Source of the DNA: Marinobacter nitratireducens
Lineage (GTDB): Bacteria > Pseudomonadota > Gammaproteobacteria > Pseudomonadales > Oleiphilaceae
Direction of reading: 5' to 3'
DNA: 64,000 nucleotides
Assembly: GCF_000708045.1 (NCBI RefSeq)
Contig: NZ_ANIE01000010.1
Coordinates: 97,898-161,897 of the forward strand
The translations under genes and the position numbers were made by a program. The notes under the pieces are model-generated. The model made no database searches. It saw nothing but the letters and a program-made list of their open reading frames with translations, and was not told where the DNA came from. This document shows, one piece after another, positions 43,811 through 54,636 of this stretch; within the stretch, counting starts at the first letter, position 1, and every line of letters starts with the position of its first letter.

Positions 43811-44739
43811 CAGCGCCTCCCACCCGGATCAGCAACGCCGGCACTCCAGGCGACCAGGCAACGGCTGTCCAGATCCGCCTTGCGCCCCAGCTCATGCCAG
43901 TCAAGTGGCTCCAACGTAGCGGCAACGTAGGAAGACAGCATGGAAGACAGCGGCAGCACGTTGTTTCCTGAGACCAATCGGATCGTTGCCGGTGGTACCT
44001 GACCGAGTTGGCTTTCGTAATAATCGAGGGACCGCTGCATTTCCAGCGCCAGTGACTGAATGGCCGCATCCTGACTGGCGGCATCCTGCAGGTCGTCAAG
44101 GGTCACATCCAGTCGCCTGGACAGATACAATGTGCCGCCCCGACAAACCACCATTTGCCCGTAGCGCTCCCGGAGCACAACCAGCGCCACACCCCTTTCG
44201 TCAGCATCAATCAGTGATACCACATTCCTCAACGCGAGCTCCGCGATATCAATCGCCTCCAGCTCAAGGCCGGCCCCCTGCACGAGGTTAACCAACTCGA
44301 TCACGAGTGGCTTTCTGGCCGCGACGACATTGACCAGGTCACCGCGACCACGGGCGGCATCTTCTGGAAACGGGAACACATCAGAAACGGCCTCAGACGG
44401 GCTGAAGTCCAGAAAGTCCTTGAGTTTCCATTTGAGGGCATCGGCCAGTTCAGAATCTTCAAGCCCATCGGGACGCTCCATCTGGAACACCTGATACTGA
44501 TCCAGGGGCAACACCAATGAGGCTCTTGCCCCACTCCATCCATGCTGATTCACGAGTGCCTGTAGCGTCGCCTGCCGTTTTGCCGGGAAACACTCGGAAA
44601 ACCCAGTTGCCAGGTTTCCAGCGGCGGTCGACGCTGCCCACGCGATGCCATCCGGACGCACCTCAAGGTAGACATGCCGACCGGCTTTGGACCACGTGAA
44701 CAAGCCTGTCAAAGATTGAACTAGAGAACGTATTGTCAT
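43810..44739 (-). CDS. mshI: MSHA biogenesis protein MshI (PilM-like)
   Basis: 309 residues and no membrane helix. The fold is actin-like as in PilM/GspL: Y-L-E-V-R-P-D-G-I-A-W-A (phosphate loop 1 position) near residue 25, A-L-K-W-K-L-K-D-F-L near residue 88, A-I-D-I-A-E-L-A-L-R-N-V near residue 160, and I-R-L-V-S-G-N-N-V-L late. It is the first gene of the 17-gene msh locus and follows a 219-base intergenic stretch that should hold the promoter. Confidence 0.88.
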   Translation of the reverse strand: MTIRSLVQSLTGLFTWSKAGRHVYLEVRPDGIAWAASTAAGNLATGFSECFPAKRQATLQALVNQHGWSGARASLVLPLDQYQVFQMERPDGLEDSELADALKWKLKDFLDFSPSEAVSDVFPFPEDAARGRGDLVNVVAARKPLVIELVNLVQGAGLELEAIDIAELALRNVVSLIDADERGVALVVLRERYGQMVVCRGGTLYLSRRLDVTLDDLQDAASQDAAIQSLALEMQRSLDYYESQLGQVPPATIRLVSGNNVLPLSSMLSSYVAATLEPLDWHELGRKADLDSRCLVAWSAGVADPGGRR

Positions 44740-44897
44740 GGAGTACTTGGTGCCGGTCGCTCACCGCTCGCGCGGTCCAATCATTATTATTGGCCCGAAG
44801 GCATATTGTCTTTACACATGGTTACATCTTATATGAGAAAACGTGGCCAACTCTACGTTGTATAGAAGGTTTTACGCCGCTTTTTCAATACTGATAC
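44740..44897 (-). promoter_or_regulatory. Intergenic region upstream of mshI, presumed msh operon promoter
   Basis: AT-rich non-coding DNA between the start of mshI and the ssb terminator. Candidate -10-like hexamers occur on the minus strand, such as TATAAG near 44832, but no well-spaced -35 was found. It is the only sizeable gap upstream of the locus. Confidence 0.4.
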
Positions 44898-44931
44898 AAA
44901 AAAGCCCTGCATCACGGCAGGGCTTTTTTAT
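44898..44931 (-). terminator. Rho-independent terminator of ssb
   Basis: AAAAAAGCCCTGC-ATCACG-GCAGGGCTTTTTT: a 7-bp GC-rich stem extended by A/T pairs, 28 bases past the ssb stop. It shields the msh operon from ssb read-through. Confidence 0.92.
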
Positions 44932-44958
44932 CATCAATCCTGGATCACTCACCAAGAC

Positions 44959-45489
44959 CTAGAAGGGAATGTCATCATCGAAGTCATCCACAGGCTCAGG
45001 CATGCTTCCCTGAGCGGGCTGACTGTATCCACCGGATTGCTGGGGCGGGGGATTATTGCCCTGCTGCCCGCCGGCTGGCGCATTATAGCTGGACTGCTGT
45101 GGGCGGCCCGCTGGTGCGCCCTGCCCCATACCGGCGTCACCACCCCGGCTGTCGAGCATCTGCATCTGGCCGTTGATGTCCACGACAACCTCGGTGGTAT
45201 ATCGATCCTGGCCATCCTGCCCCTGCCATTTGCGCGTCTGCAGTTTGCCCTCAATATATACCTTGGAGCCCTTGCGGAGGTACTGACCGGCCACTTCGGC
45301 GATCTTGCCGAACATGACGATGCGATGCCACTCGGTTTTGGGCACCATCTGCCCGGTCTGACGATCCTTGTAGCTCTCGTCCGTCGCCAGGGTCAGATTT
45401 ACTACGGCGCTGCCGTTGGGGGTATAACGGGTATCCGGATCCTGCCCCAGATTCCCGATAAGAATTACCTTGTTTACACCTCGTGCCAT
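44959..45489 (-). CDS. ssb: Single-stranded DNA-binding protein
   Basis: 176 residues. The OB-fold N-terminal half ([18 protein letters not shown], then [11 protein letters not shown]) is followed by a Gly/Gln/Pro-rich flexible linker (about residues 112-165). The tail is acidic, D-D-F-D-D-D-I-P-F, the peptide that recruits repair and replication proteins. No LexA box was seen upstream. Confidence 0.97.
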   Translation of the reverse strand: MARGVNKVILIGNLGQDPDTRYTPNGSAVVNLTLATDESYKDRQTGQMVPKTEWHRIVMFGKIAEVAGQYLRKGSKVYIEGKLQTRKWQGQDGQDRYTTEVVVDINGQMQMLDSRGGDAGMGQGAPAGRPQQSSYNAPAGGQQGNNPPPQQSGGYSQPAQGSMPEPVDDFDDDIPF

Positions 45490-45549
45490 TTTCTGCTCCC
45501 GACTGTCATTTCGTGAAAGCCCGCCATCCCTGCAAGCCTCCTGATTTCA

Positions 45550-46917
45550 TCAATGGCTACCTTGCCGGACAAACGAAAAGCCCGCAAGTAACCCCTCATC
45601 AAAATACTGCCGATCCACCTTGAGGTAGGCTGTGGCAGCATCTTCGACGATGACCACATCTTCAACGCCGGGCAAGCGGCGCAGACTGTTATCAATCTCG
45701 TCATATTGGTTCGCAACAACTTCCTGCAACTGTACCACGAAACTGGTGGTATAACCCGGGGCCGGCATGGTGATGGCCACAATCAACCAGAGCGCCAACA
45801 CCACCACCATAAACCAGAGCACTCCGGCAATCCCAAGACCGCCCATCAGCGCGCCGCCAAGTGCACCACCGAGAAAGGCCCCCAAAAACTGGGAGGTCGA
45901 GTACGCCCCCATCGCGGTCCCTTTGGCGGCAGCCGGCGCCTCTTTACTCACCAGTGACGGCAGGCTCGCTTCGAGCAGATTGAACGCCATGAAGAAGCAG
46001 AAAAGGACGCCCCAGGCCGCCCATAGGCTGACTGAAACTTCGGCCAGCCCTGCCGCTGAGATCGTCATTAGCCCAATGGCGCCGCAGAGCACCGGCTTCA
46101 TCTTTCGCTTCTTCTCACCGATGATAATGAACGGAACCATTGCAAAAAAGGATGTAACCATCACGCTGAGATAAAACCACCAGTGAGAACTCCCGGGGAG
46201 CCCAAGTTGATCGCGCAGCATGACAGGAAAAACAAGAAACAGTGCCGTCAGCACCAGGTGCAACGAGAAAATGCCGAAATCGAGCCGCAGCAACCGACCG
46301 TCCGACAAGACCTTCCCCAACATCGCCTTGGCAGGATGCGTATCCGCGCTCACTTTGTTCTGGTGGGGTGTCGGTACGACACGATGCACCACAAACAGCG
46401 CAAAGCATGCCAGCACGGCCGTCACATAGAAAAGACCGGAGAGTCCCCAAAGAGATCCGAGTAGTGGCCCAAGCACCAGCGACACCGAGAATGAAAGCCC
46501 AATAGAGATTCCCACGGTTGCCATGGCCTTGGTTCGCTCCTGCTCCCGGGTCAGGTCACTCAGCAGCGCCATCAAAACACTCGCGATCGCGCCCGCCCCC
46601 TGCAAAATCCGCCCAGCGATGACAACGTATATTGAGTCTGTGGAGGCCGCCACAAGACTGCCAGACGCAAACAAGACCAGACCGATATAGATCATTCGCT
46701 TGCGGCCAACGCGATCCGAAAGCAAGCCAAATGGAATTTGCAGCAGAGCCTGGCTCAGGCCGTAAGCGCCGATTGCGAACCCCAGCAGTGCGGGCGTTGC
46801 ATCATCAAGATCGGACCCCAGCAGCATGAACACGGGCATGACCATAAAGAGCCCAAGCATTCGCATCGCGTAAACCGATGCAAGGGCCAGTACGGAACGT
46901 TTTTCCAGGGCGTTCAT
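45550..46917 (-). CDS. MFS transporter with C-terminal YAM-like domain (YajR type)
   Basis: 455 residues with twelve predicted membrane helices. The MFS A-motif appears as G-L-L-S-D-R-V-G-R-K-R-M-I near residue 66. After the last helix a soluble tail of about 60 residues, L-R-R-L-P-G-V-E-D-V-V-I-V-E-D-A-A-T-A-Y-L-K-V-D, resembles the ferredoxin-like YAM domain of E. coli YajR. ATG 46917 is preferred; the longer frame would need a TTG. It sits between ssb and divergent uvrA, the Pseudomonas arrangement. The substrate is unknown. Confidence 0.87.
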   Translation of the reverse strand: MNALEKRSVLALASVYAMRMLGLFMVMPVFMLLGSDLDDATPALLGFAIGAYGLSQALLQIPFGLLSDRVGRKRMIYIGLVLFASGSLVAASTDSIYVVIAGRILQGAGAIASVLMALLSDLTREQERTKAMATVGISIGLSFSVSLVLGPLLGSLWGLSGLFYVTAVLACFALFVVHRVVPTPHQNKVSADTHPAKAMLGKVLSDGRLLRLDFGIFSLHLVLTALFLVFPVMLRDQLGLPGSSHWWFYLSVMVTSFFAMVPFIIIGEKKRKMKPVLCGAIGLMTISAAGLAEVSVSLWAAWGVLFCFFMAFNLLEASLPSLVSKEAPAAAKGTAMGAYSTSQFLGAFLGGALGGALMGGLGIAGVLWFMVVVLALWLIVAITMPAPGYTTSFVVQLQEVVANQYDEIDNSLRRLPGVEDVVIVEDAATAYLKVDRQYFDEGLLAGFSFVRQGSH

Positions 46918-47041
46918 GTTGGCAAGTACCTCAGCCAGGGTTAAAAGCAAAGCGACACCGGGCGACTATTCCCGCAGGCGGCGCATTGTAACAGAACGCG
47001 TGTTGAGGACACATAATCCAGATCATCCGCATAATCCGCTT

Positions 47042-47071
47042 TTCACCAGCGGCCGGATAACACGGTATACT
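47042..47071 (+). promoter_or_regulatory. Candidate sigma-70 promoter of uvrA
   Basis: TTCACC, 18 bases, TATACT. The -10 is near consensus and the -35 weak. No CTGT-N8-ACAG LexA box was found between the two divergent genes, although uvrA is often in the SOS regulon. Confidence 0.4.
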
Positions 47072-47097
47072 TTCCGTTTTTCTTTGAGCGAGGTTTT

Positions 47098-49920
47098 ATG
47101 GACCGCATCCAGATCAAGGGCGCACGCACGCACAACCTGAAGAACATCGACCTGGACATGCCGCGGGACAAGCTCATTGTCATTACCGGCCTTTCCGGCT
47201 CTGGCAAATCGTCGCTCGCCTTCGACACGCTGTATGCCGAAGGTCAGCGCCGCTACGTTGAATCCCTGTCGACATACGCCCGGCAGTTCCTCTCAATGAT
47301 GGAAAAGCCGGATGTCGACCACATCGAGGGCCTATCCCCGGCGATTTCCATCGAACAGAAGTCCACCTCTCATAACCCGCGTTCAACCGTCGGCACGATT
47401 ACCGAGATATACGATTACCTGCGGCTCCTGTTTGCTCGAGCCGGCGAACCCCGCTGTCCGGATCACGGTCAACCGCTTGAGGCCCAAACCATCAGTCAGA
47501 TGGTCGACCAGGTCCTTGCCATGACCGAAGGCAGCAAGCTGATGATCCTTGCGCCGGTTATCAGGGACAGAAAGGGCGAGCACCTTCAGGTCATCGAGAC
47601 CATGAAGAGCCAGGGCTTCATCCGCCTGAGGATTGACGGCACTGTTTATGATATCGACGAGGTTCCCCCCCTCGACAAGAAGCGCAAGCATCACATTGAT
47701 GTGGTCGTGGACCGCTTCAAGGTCAAAACAGGCCTCGAACAACGACTGGCGGAAAGCTTCGAAACCGCCCTGGAGCTGGCTGATGGCATTGCCCTGATCG
47801 CCCCGATGGACGGCGACGGCGAAGAACACACGTTTTCCGCGCGCTTTGCTTGCACCCAATGCGGTTACGCGCTCAGCGAACTGGAACCACGCCTGTTTTC
47901 CTTTAACAACCCGGCCGGCGCCTGCCCTACCTGCGACGGGCTCGGCGTCCGGCAATTCTTCGATCCGGAGAAGATCATCCAGCATCCGGAAGCGACGCTT
48001 GCCGCCGGTGCCATCAAAGGCTGGGACCGCCGTGCAGTCTATTACTTCCAGATGCTCGGCAGCGTCGCGGAGCATTACGGCGTTGATCTGGAAACCCCAT
48101 GGGAACAGCTTCCCAGTGACTTCCAGAACACGCTTCTGAACGGGTCAGGCAAAGAGGAAATCAGCTTTCGCTATGTCAACTCCCGTGGCCACATCATGGA
48201 AAAGGCGCACCCGTTTGAGGGCATCCTGCCCAATCTGGAACGCCGCTACCGCGAAACTGACTCGCAAAGCATGCGCGAGGAACTGGCCCGAAACCTGAGC
48301 ACCCAGCCCTGCAAAGACTGCCATGGCTCGCGGCTGCGCCGGGGCGCACGTCATGTGTTCATAGAAGAACGAACGCTCCCGGATATCACTCATCTGCCAG
48401 TAGGCGAAGCTCACGATTACTTCGACACTCTTACCCTGCCGGGTCGCAAGGGCGAAATAGCAGAAAAGATCCTGAAAGAAGTCCGCCAACGCCTGCAGTT
48501 CCTGGTCAACGTTGGCCTCGAGTATCTGACCCTGGAACGTAGCGCAGACACACTATCCGGGGGCGAGGCCCAGCGAATACGCCTCGCTAGCCAGATTGGC
48601 GCGGGGCTTGTCGGCGTGATGTACATCCTGGACGAGCCATCCATCGGACTTCACCAACGGGACAATGATCGCCTGCTCGCCACTCTGAACCACCTTCGGG
48701 ATCTGGGGAATACCGTCATTGTGGTCGAACACGATGAGGACGCAATCAGGGCCGCCGATCACGTCATCGACATCGGCCCGGGCGCAGGCGTACACGGCGG
48801 TGAAATCATCGCCCATGGGACACCCTCGGATATTATAAACACTCCGGAATCCCTGACCGGTCAGTATCTCAGCGGCAGCAGAGAGATCGCCATTCCGGAA
48901 ACACGAAATACCGGCGCGGGAAAAAACCTCTCGCTTACGGGCGCCACTGGCAATAACCTACAGGATGTCACGCTGACAATACCGCTTGGGATCATGACCT
49001 GTATTACCGGCGTATCCGGTTCCGGCAAGTCCACCCTCATCAACAGCACGCTGTATCCGGTCGCCGCGACCAAGCTGAACAAGGCGACCAGCCTGAGCCA
49101 CGCGCCGTATCGAACACTGAAAGGGCTCGACCACCTCGATAAAGTGATCGATATCGATCAGAGCCCGATTGGCCGAACACCTCGCTCGAACCCGGCAACC
49201 TATACCGGACTGTTTACGCCGATCAGAGAACTCTTCGCCGGAACGCAAGAGGCGCGCTCAAGAGGCTACAAACCCGGACGTTTTTCATTCAACGTCAAAG
49301 GCGGGCGATGTGAAGCCTGCCAGGGTGACGGCGTCATCAAGGTTGAAATGCACTTTCTCCCGGACGTCTACGTCCCCTGCGATGTCTGCAAAGGCAAGCG
49401 CTACAATCGTGAAACCCTGGAAGTCCGCTACAAGGGCAAAAACATCAACGAGGTCCTGGAAATGACCGTGGAGGAAGGCCGGGAGTTCTTTGATGCCGTG
49501 CCCTTCCTCGCGCGGAAGCTCCAGACCCTGATCGATGTCGGCCTCTCGTACATCCGCCTCGGACAAAGCGCTGTGACCCTCTCCGGCGGCGAAGCTCAGC
49601 GGGTAAAGCTGGCTAAAGAACTGTCAAAACGGGACACTGGAAAAACACTCTATATCCTGGACGAACCCACCACCGGCCTGCACTTCTACGACATCCAACA
49701 ACTGCTGAATGTCCTGGAGAGGCTCCGCGACCACGGCAACACCATCGTGGTGATTGAACACAATCTGGACGTCATCAAAACCGCAGACTGGATTATCGAC
49801 CTCGGCCCCGAAGGCGGCTCTGGCGGCGGCCAGATCATTGCTGAGGGAACCCCGGAGGACGTTGCCAAGAACCCGGCCTCCCACACCGGTCGCTATTTGA
49901 AACCAATGTTGACGAAGTGA
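47098..49920 (+). CDS. uvrA: Excinuclease ABC subunit A
   Basis: 940 residues, the damage-recognition ATPase of nucleotide excision repair. Walker A motifs: G-L-S-G-S-G-K-S-S (about residue 31) and G-V-S-G-S-G-K-S-T (about 637). ABC signatures L-S-G-G-E-A-Q-R occur in both halves. Zinc ligands: C-T-Q-C...C-P-T-C near residue 255 and C-E-A-C...C-D-V-C near residue 740. The length is normal, and the gene is intact. Confidence 0.98.
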   Translation: MDRIQIKGARTHNLKNIDLDMPRDKLIVITGLSGSGKSSLAFDTLYAEGQRRYVESLSTYARQFLSMMEKPDVDHIEGLSPAISIEQKSTSHNPRSTVGTITEIYDYLRLLFARAGEPRCPDHGQPLEAQTISQMVDQVLAMTEGSKLMILAPVIRDRKGEHLQVIETMKSQGFIRLRIDGTVYDIDEVPPLDKKRKHHIDVVVDRFKVKTGLEQRLAESFETALELADGIALIAPMDGDGEEHTFSARFACTQCGYALSELEPRLFSFNNPAGACPTCDGLGVRQFFDPEKIIQHPEATLAAGAIKGWDRRAVYYFQMLGSVAEHYGVDLETPWEQLPSDFQNTLLNGSGKEEISFRYVNSRGHIMEKAHPFEGILPNLERRYRETDSQSMREELARNLSTQPCKDCHGSRLRRGARHVFIEERTLPDITHLPVGEAHDYFDTLTLPGRKGEIAEKILKEVRQRLQFLVNVGLEYLTLERSADTLSGGEAQRIRLASQIGAGLVGVMYILDEPSIGLHQRDNDRLLATLNHLRDLGNTVIVVEHDEDAIRAADHVIDIGPGAGVHGGEIIAHGTPSDIINTPESLTGQYLSGSREIAIPETRNTGAGKNLSLTGATGNNLQDVTLTIPLGIMTCITGVSGSGKSTLINSTLYPVAATKLNKATSLSHAPYRTLKGLDHLDKVIDIDQSPIGRTPRSNPATYTGLFTPIRELFAGTQEARSRGYKPGRFSFNVKGGRCEACQGDGVIKVEMHFLPDVYVPCDVCKGKRYNRETLEVRYKGKNINEVLEMTVEEGREFFDAVPFLARKLQTLIDVGLSYIRLGQSAVTLSGGEAQRVKLAKELSKRDTGKTLYILDEPTTGLHFYDIQQLLNVLERLRDHGNTIVVIEHNLDVIKTADWIIDLGPEGGSGGGQIIAEGTPEDVAKNPASHTGRYLKPMLTK

Positions 49921-49950
49921 TCAGCGGGCAACGAAGTGCTATGTCGGCGC

Positions 49951-50033
49951 GGGGGTGAGGGTGTATTTTCTGCCGGGAAAAGATGTCTGAGCGAAGCGAG
50001 TTGTTTTCCCAAAGAAAATACACCCTCACCTCC
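49951..50033. repeat. Large near-perfect palindrome between uvrA and rplQ
   Basis: The arms GGTGAGGGTGTATTTTCT (49954-49971) and AGAAAATACACCCTCACC (50013-50030) are exact complements over 18 bases, extended outward with one mismatch. Inner arms GGGAAAA (49975-49981) and TTTTCCC (50004-50010) also pair. The top contains GAGCGAAGCGAG. Whole element about 80 nt, no coding capacity. It could be a dispersed repeat of the REP/MITE type or a terminator for the convergent uvrA and rplQ. Confidence 0.8.
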
Positions 50034-50084
50034 GGGCCAGCCCCCTAAACTGTCAGACTGCAGATTTTCCAAACACCCAGACAC

Positions 50085-50118
50085 AAAAAAACCGGGAACC
50101 TCACGGAACCCGGTTTTT
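50085..50118 (-). terminator. Rho-independent terminator of the alpha operon (after rplQ)
   Basis: On the minus strand AACCGGG...CCCGGTT with an internal T-T mismatch, followed by a T7 run, 24 bases past the rplQ stop. Confidence 0.85.
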
Positions 50119-50141
50119 CTGATTGGCCGAAGCCGAGGATC

Positions 50142-50540
50142 TTACTCCTCGTCTTCGTCCACCTCTTCCGCTTCAATATCCAGCGGGCGACCAACCAGCT
50201 CAACAAACGCCATAGGCGCATTGTCGCCAGCACGGAAACCGCACTTCAGGATACGAAGATAACCACCCGGACGCTCGCTGTAACGGGGACCAAGCTCATC
50301 AAACAGCTTGGCAACCGCCGCATCGTTACGCAGGCGAGAAAACGCCAGACGACGATTCGCGACCGAATCATTCTTGGAAAGCGTGATCAAAGGCTCTGCT
50401 ACCCGACGAAGCTCTTTGGCTTTCGGCAGCGTTGTTTTGATCAGCTCGTGTTCAACCAGTGACGCAGTCATGTTACGGAACATGGCCTTGCGATGCGCAC
50501 TGGTCCTACTGAACTTACGACCACTCTTACGATGACGCAT
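50142..50540 (-). CDS. rplQ: 50S ribosomal protein L17
   Basis: 132 residues. [17 protein letters not shown] is the family start, and a [11 protein letters not shown] block lies near the end. A run of acidic residues ([10 protein letters not shown]) closes the chain, a few residues longer than in E. coli. Last gene of the alpha operon, 33 bases after rpoA. Confidence 0.98.
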   Translation of the reverse strand: MRHRKSGRKFSRTSAHRKAMFRNMTASLVEHELIKTTLPKAKELRRVAEPLITLSKNDSVANRRLAFSRLRNDAAVAKLFDELGPRYSERPGGYLRILKCGFRAGDNAPMAFVELVGRPLDIEAEEVDEDEE

Positions 50541-50573
50541 TGCTCTGATTCCTTACCTTAAACTAATCGGCGA

Positions 50574-51578
50574 TTAACCGCCCAGAACCCGGTCGTCGCC
50601 ACGAAGGCTAGCCGGTGGCCAGTTATCGAGCCGCATGCCAAGAGACAAACCACGGGACGCCAAAACGTCCTTGATCTCGGTCAGCGACTTTTTACCAAGG
50701 TTAGGCGTCTTCAGCAGCTCAACTTCTGTGCGCTGGATCAGATCGCCGATGTAGTAAATATTCTCAGCCTTCAAGCAGTTAGCTGAACGGACAGTCAACT
50801 CAAGATCATCAACCGGGCGAAGCAGGATCGGATCAATTTCCTCTTCCTCTTCTACTCGCTCAGGCTCTTTTTCATGATCGAAGTCGACGAACACAGCCAG
50901 TTGCTGCTGGAGAATGGTTGCCGCCCGACGAATTGCTTCCTCAGGATCGATCGTGCCATTGGTTTCCAGATCAATAACCAGCTTGTCCAGATCGGTACGC
51001 TGCTCAACCCGTGCGCTTTCTACGGCGTAGGCCACACGGCGAACCGGGCTGAAAGTCGCATCCAGCTGCAGGCGTCCGATGGCGCGGGTTTCGTCTTCAT
51101 CGAGACCGCGCTGATCAGCAGGCTCATAGCCGCGACCGCGTGCAACCCGCAGACGCATGTTAACTTCACCGTTCTCACTCAGGTGACAGATAACATGGTC
51201 CGGATTGGCGATCTCGACATCATGATCGAGCTTGATATCACCGGCTGTAACGGCTCCCGGACCTTTTTTGCTGAGCGTAAGCTCCGCATCATCCCGACCG
51301 TTCATCTTCACGGCAACGCCTTTGAGGTTCAGAAGAATCTCAATGACGTCCTCCTGGACACCCTCAATGGCGCTGTACTCGTGCAGGACACCGTCAATCT
51401 GCGCTTCAGTTACAGCGCAGCCCGGCATCGAAGACAAGAGGATACGGCGCAGCGCGCTACCCAAGGTGTGACCAAAGCCCCTTTCGAGAGGCTCAAGAGT
51501 CACCTTGGCGCGCGTGGCGCTGGATTCCTTCACGTCAATGGTACGAGGTGTCAATAACTCATGTACTGAACGCTGCAT
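50574..51578 (-). CDS. rpoA: DNA-directed RNA polymerase subunit alpha
   Basis: 334 residues. The N-terminal dimerisation domain includes [23 protein letters not shown] flexible acidic linker (E-E-E-E-I-D) precedes the C-terminal domain with [12 protein letters not shown] and [10 protein letters not shown], which contacts UP elements and activators. Standard place between rpsD and rplQ. Confidence 0.99.
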   Translation of the reverse strand: MQRSVHELLTPRTIDVKESSATRAKVTLEPLERGFGHTLGSALRRILLSSMPGCAVTEAQIDGVLHEYSAIEGVQEDVIEILLNLKGVAVKMNGRDDAELTLSKKGPGAVTAGDIKLDHDVEIANPDHVICHLSENGEVNMRLRVARGRGYEPADQRGLDEDETRAIGRLQLDATFSPVRRVAYAVESARVEQRTDLDKLVIDLETNGTIDPEEAIRRAATILQQQLAVFVDFDHEKEPERVEEEEEIDPILLRPVDDLELTVRSANCLKAENIYYIGDLIQRTEVELLKTPNLGKKSLTEIKDVLASRGLSLGMRLDNWPPASLRGDDRVLGG

Positions 51579-51613
51579 AGACGCCCCTATCTGCTATCGT
51601 TGCTAACTGGGCT

Positions 51614-52234
51614 TTACTTGGAGTAAAGCTCGACGATGAGGTTCTCGTTGATGTCGGCCGGCAATTCAGTACGCTCAGGCACTGACTTGTAAACGCCGGA
51701 CATCTTGCTGGCGTCGACCTCTACCCAGCTCACTTCTGCACGACTTGCAGACAGCTCCAGTGCACCTTTAACGCGCAACTGGTTCTTAGCCTTTTCGCGC
51801 ACGCTCACAACATCACCCGGTTTTACCTGATAGGACGGGATGTTCACCGGCTTATCATTGACCAGGATGGCTTTGTGAGAAACGAGCTGACGAGCTTCCG
51901 CACGAGTAGAACCAAAACCCATGCGATATACAACGTTGTCCAGACGGCCTTCCAGCAGCTGCAGCAGGTTCTCACCCGTTGCACCCTTCAGGCGTGCCGC
52001 CTCTTTGTAGTAGTTGCGGAACTGCTTCTCAAGTACGCCGTAGATACGACGAACTTTCTGTTTTTCACGAAGCTGTACGCCGTACTCGGACAGACGACCG
52101 CGACGCGCGCCGTGCATACCCGGCGGAGTCTCGATGTTGCACTTCGAATCGAGCGCGCGAACGCCGCTCTTCAGAAAAAGATCTGTCCCTTCACGACGAG
52201 ACAGCTTGCACTTCGGGCCTATATAACGAGCCAT
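51614..52234 (-). CDS. rpsD: 30S ribosomal protein S4
   Basis: 206 residues, [21 protein letters not shown]. The S4 RNA-binding domain has [11 protein letters not shown] and R-Q-L-V-S-H-K-A-I. In E. coli it represses the alpha operon by binding the leader ahead of rpsM; similar control is likely but not visible here. Confidence 0.99.
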   Translation of the reverse strand: MARYIGPKCKLSRREGTDLFLKSGVRALDSKCNIETPPGMHGARRGRLSEYGVQLREKQKVRRIYGVLEKQFRNYYKEAARLKGATGENLLQLLEGRLDNVVYRMGFGSTRAEARQLVSHKAILVNDKPVNIPSYQVKPGDVVSVREKAKNQLRVKGALELSASRAEVSWVEVDASKMSGVYKSVPERTELPADINENLIVELYSK

Positions 52235-52252
52235 TTTTCACTGTCTCCTGTG

Positions 52253-52642
52253 TTAGACGCGGCGCTTCTTGGGCGGACGACAACCGTTATGGGGAATCGG
52301 CGTCACATCAGTGATGTTAGTGATCTTGTAGCCACACGCGTTCAGCGCGCGAACTGCAGATTCACGTCCGGGCCCAGGACCCTTAACCTCTACGTCCAGG
52401 TTTTTAAGGCCGTATTCAGCAGCCGCATTACCGGCTCTTTCAGCTGCTACCTGCGCAGCAAAAGGTGTACTCTTACGCGAGCCGCGGAAGCCGGAACCAC
52501 CAGAGGTGGCCCAGGACAGGACGTTGCCCTGACGGTCCGAAATGGTCACGATAGTGTTGTTGAAGGACGCGTGAATGTGCGCGACGCCATCAACAACCGT
52601 CTTTTTCACCTTTTTACGGGTACGTGTACCTGGCTTTGCCAT
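52253..52642 (-). CDS. rpsK: 30S ribosomal protein S11
   Basis: 129 residues: [17 protein letters not shown] near the start and the terminal [11 protein letters not shown]. Part of the 30S platform; alpha operon, 13 bases after rpsM. Confidence 0.99.
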   Translation of the reverse strand: MAKPGTRTRKKVKKTVVDGVAHIHASFNNTIVTISDRQGNVLSWATSGGSGFRGSRKSTPFAAQVAAERAGNAAAEYGLKNLDVEVKGPGPGRESAVRALNACGYKITNITDVTPIPHNGCRPPKKRRV

Positions 52643-52655
52643 GTTTGCCTACCTG

Positions 52656-53012
52656 TTACTTGCGAATAGGTTTGCGAGGACCTTTACGGGTGCGGGCGTT
52701 GGTCTTTGTGCGCTGACCGCGGACCGGAAGTCCATGACGGTGACGCAGACCACGGAAGCAACCGAGATCCTTCAAACGCTTGATGTTCATCTGTACTTCA
52801 CGACGCAGATCGCCTTCAACAGTCACCTTGCCCACTTCAGTACGAAGTGCTTCAAGCTGATCGTCGGTAAGGTCTTTGACCTTGACGTCCGGCTTAACGC
52901 CGGTTGCATCGCAAAGCTTCTGGGCTGTTGTCTTGCCAACACCAAAGATGTAAGTCAGCGAGATAACAGCATGTTTGTTATCGGGTATATTGACACCGGC
53001 TATACGTGCCAT
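52656..53012 (-). CDS. rpsM: 30S ribosomal protein S13
   Basis: 118 residues: [14 protein letters not shown], then [21 protein letters not shown]. First gene of the alpha operon proper; 140 bases separate it from rpmJ, which may hold the operon leader. Confidence 0.99.
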   Translation of the reverse strand: MARIAGVNIPDNKHAVISLTYIFGVGKTTAQKLCDATGVKPDVKVKDLTDDQLEALRTEVGKVTVEGDLRREVQMNIKRLKDLGCFRGLRHRHGLPVRGQRTKTNARTRKGPRKPIRK

Positions 53013-53152
53013 CCAAATTACTCCGCGTTCAAAGCTTTGCTGTGTGAATTTTCCGCCACAAAAAGGGCGCGAAATAATAGCGCTTGACCCTATACAGAGT
53101 CAAGCGCCACTATTCCGAACCCCTGCAATGTCAGAACATATTCCGTTAGGAA

Positions 53153-53266
53153 TTAGCCCTGGCGCTGCTTGTGACGAGGCTCCGAGCAAATGACCCGTAC
53201 TGAGCCATTGCGACGAATTACTTTGCAGTTACGGCAAATTTTCTTTACCGAAGCGCGTACTTTCAT
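53153..53266 (-). CDS. rpmJ: 50S ribosomal protein L36 (zinc-binding form)
   Basis: A 37-residue protein translated by eye: [15 protein letters not shown], ending R-H-K-Q-R-Q-G. The zinc ligands Cys11, Cys14, Cys27 and His32 are all present, so this is the C+ paralogue. It lies between secY and rpsM in the usual spc/alpha order. Confidence 0.97.
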   Translation of the reverse strand: MKVRASVKKICRNCKVIRRNGSVRVICSEPRHKQRQG

Positions 53267-53296
53267 TGTCGACTCCAGTTTCCAAGGGGAACGGGA

Positions 53297-54619
53297 TTAA
53301 CCGTTCCGACCATAGCCTTTGAGATTGGACTTCTTCATCAGCGATTCATACTGATGGGACATCAGGTGCGACTGGACCTGAGCCATGAAATCCATCACCA
53401 CGACTACCACAATCAGCAGTGAGGTACCGCCCAAATAAAACGGCACATTCCCAGCCACCATCAAAAACTGAGGGAACAGGGATACTGCTGCAATGTACAT
53501 TGCCCCAAACAGTGTCAGACGAGTCAGAACGCCATCAATATACTTGGCTGTCTGATCCCCTGGACGAATGCCCGGGATAAACGCTCCAGAGCGCTTGAGG
53601 TTATCCGCAACTTCTTTCGGGTTGTACATCAGCGCCGTATAGAAATAGCAGAAGAACACCACTGCTACTGCAAACAGAATGATATACAACGGCTGGCTAG
53701 GCGCCAGAGCCTGCGAAACATCGCTCAGCCATTCCATGCCTTCGCCCTGTCCGAACCATTGCCCCATTGAGGCCGGGAACAGCAGGATTGAGGACGCAAA
53801 GATCGGCGGAATAACACCCGCCATATTGACCTTCAGAGGCAAATGACTCGACTGCTGCGCAAAGACGCGACGTCCTTGCTGACGCTTGGCGTAGTTTATC
53901 GTGAGGCGACGCTGTCCACGCTCCATGAATACCACGAAGCCGATCACCGCCACGGCTACGATACCAATACCAAGCACAAACAACAGGCTCATTTCGCCGT
54001 TGCGCGCCTGTTCAAGCGTCTGCCCGATCGCACCGGGCAAACCAGCGACGATGCCTGCAAATATCAGTAGGGAAATGCCGTTTCCAACGCCACGCTCGGT
54101 GATTTGCTCACCGAGCCACATCATGAATACAGCACCACTGACAAACGAAACAACCGCAACGAAATGGAAGCTGAAGCTGTCGTTGAAGGTCACGCCCTGA
54201 GACGCCAGGCCTACTGAAATTCCTGCACCCTGTACAAGGGCAAGGATAACCGTACCGTACCGCGTGTACTGGCTAATCTTACGACGGCCAGACTCGCCTT
54301 CTTTCTTCAGCTGCTCAAGCTGCGGACTAACCGCAGTCATGAGCTGCATGATAATCGAAGCCGAAATGTACGGCATGATACCGAGTGCGAAGATACTCAT
54401 GCGCTCAAGCGCACCACCAGAAAACATGTTGAACATGCTCAGGATGGTTCCCTGATTCTGCTCAAACAGTGCCGCCAGTCGGTCGGGGTTAATTCCGGGC
54501 ACTGGGATGTGAGCACCGATCCGGTACACCAACAATGCCAGGAAGACAAACCAGAGCCGAGATCTCAGCTCCGCCAGTCCTTTACCCGCGCCCGCAGGCA
54601 ATGATGCTGTCTTGGCCAT
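53297..54619 (-). CDS. secY: Preprotein translocase subunit SecY
   Basis: 440 residues and ten membrane helices forming the SecYEG channel. [21 protein letters not shown] is the first helix region, and [13 protein letters not shown] is near residue 175. The C-terminal cytoplasmic tail reads [11 protein letters not shown]. It follows rplO by 17 bases. Confidence 0.98.
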   Translation of the reverse strand: MAKTASLPAGAGKGLAELRSRLWFVFLALLVYRIGAHIPVPGINPDRLAALFEQNQGTILSMFNMFSGGALERMSIFALGIMPYISASIIMQLMTAVSPQLEQLKKEGESGRRKISQYTRYGTVILALVQGAGISVGLASQGVTFNDSFSFHFVAVVSFVSGAVFMMWLGEQITERGVGNGISLLIFAGIVAGLPGAIGQTLEQARNGEMSLLFVLGIGIVAVAVIGFVVFMERGQRRLTINYAKRQQGRRVFAQQSSHLPLKVNMAGVIPPIFASSILLFPASMGQWFGQGEGMEWLSDVSQALAPSQPLYIILFAVAVVFFCYFYTALMYNPKEVADNLKRSGAFIPGIRPGDQTAKYIDGVLTRLTLFGAMYIAAVSLFPQFLMVAGNVPFYLGGTSLLIVVVVVMDFMAQVQSHLMSHQYESLMKKSNLKGYGRNG

Positions 54620-54636
54620 TTAGTCCTCGACTCGCC

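Noticed and set aside
44740..44897. CRISPR, tRNA or small gene in the gap upstream of mshI
   Set aside because: No repeats, no cloverleaf pattern and no frame with a ribosome-binding site; the stretch reads as a promoter region.
46918..47097. LexA box upstream of uvrA
   Set aside because: No CTGT-N8-ACAG sequence was found on either strand.
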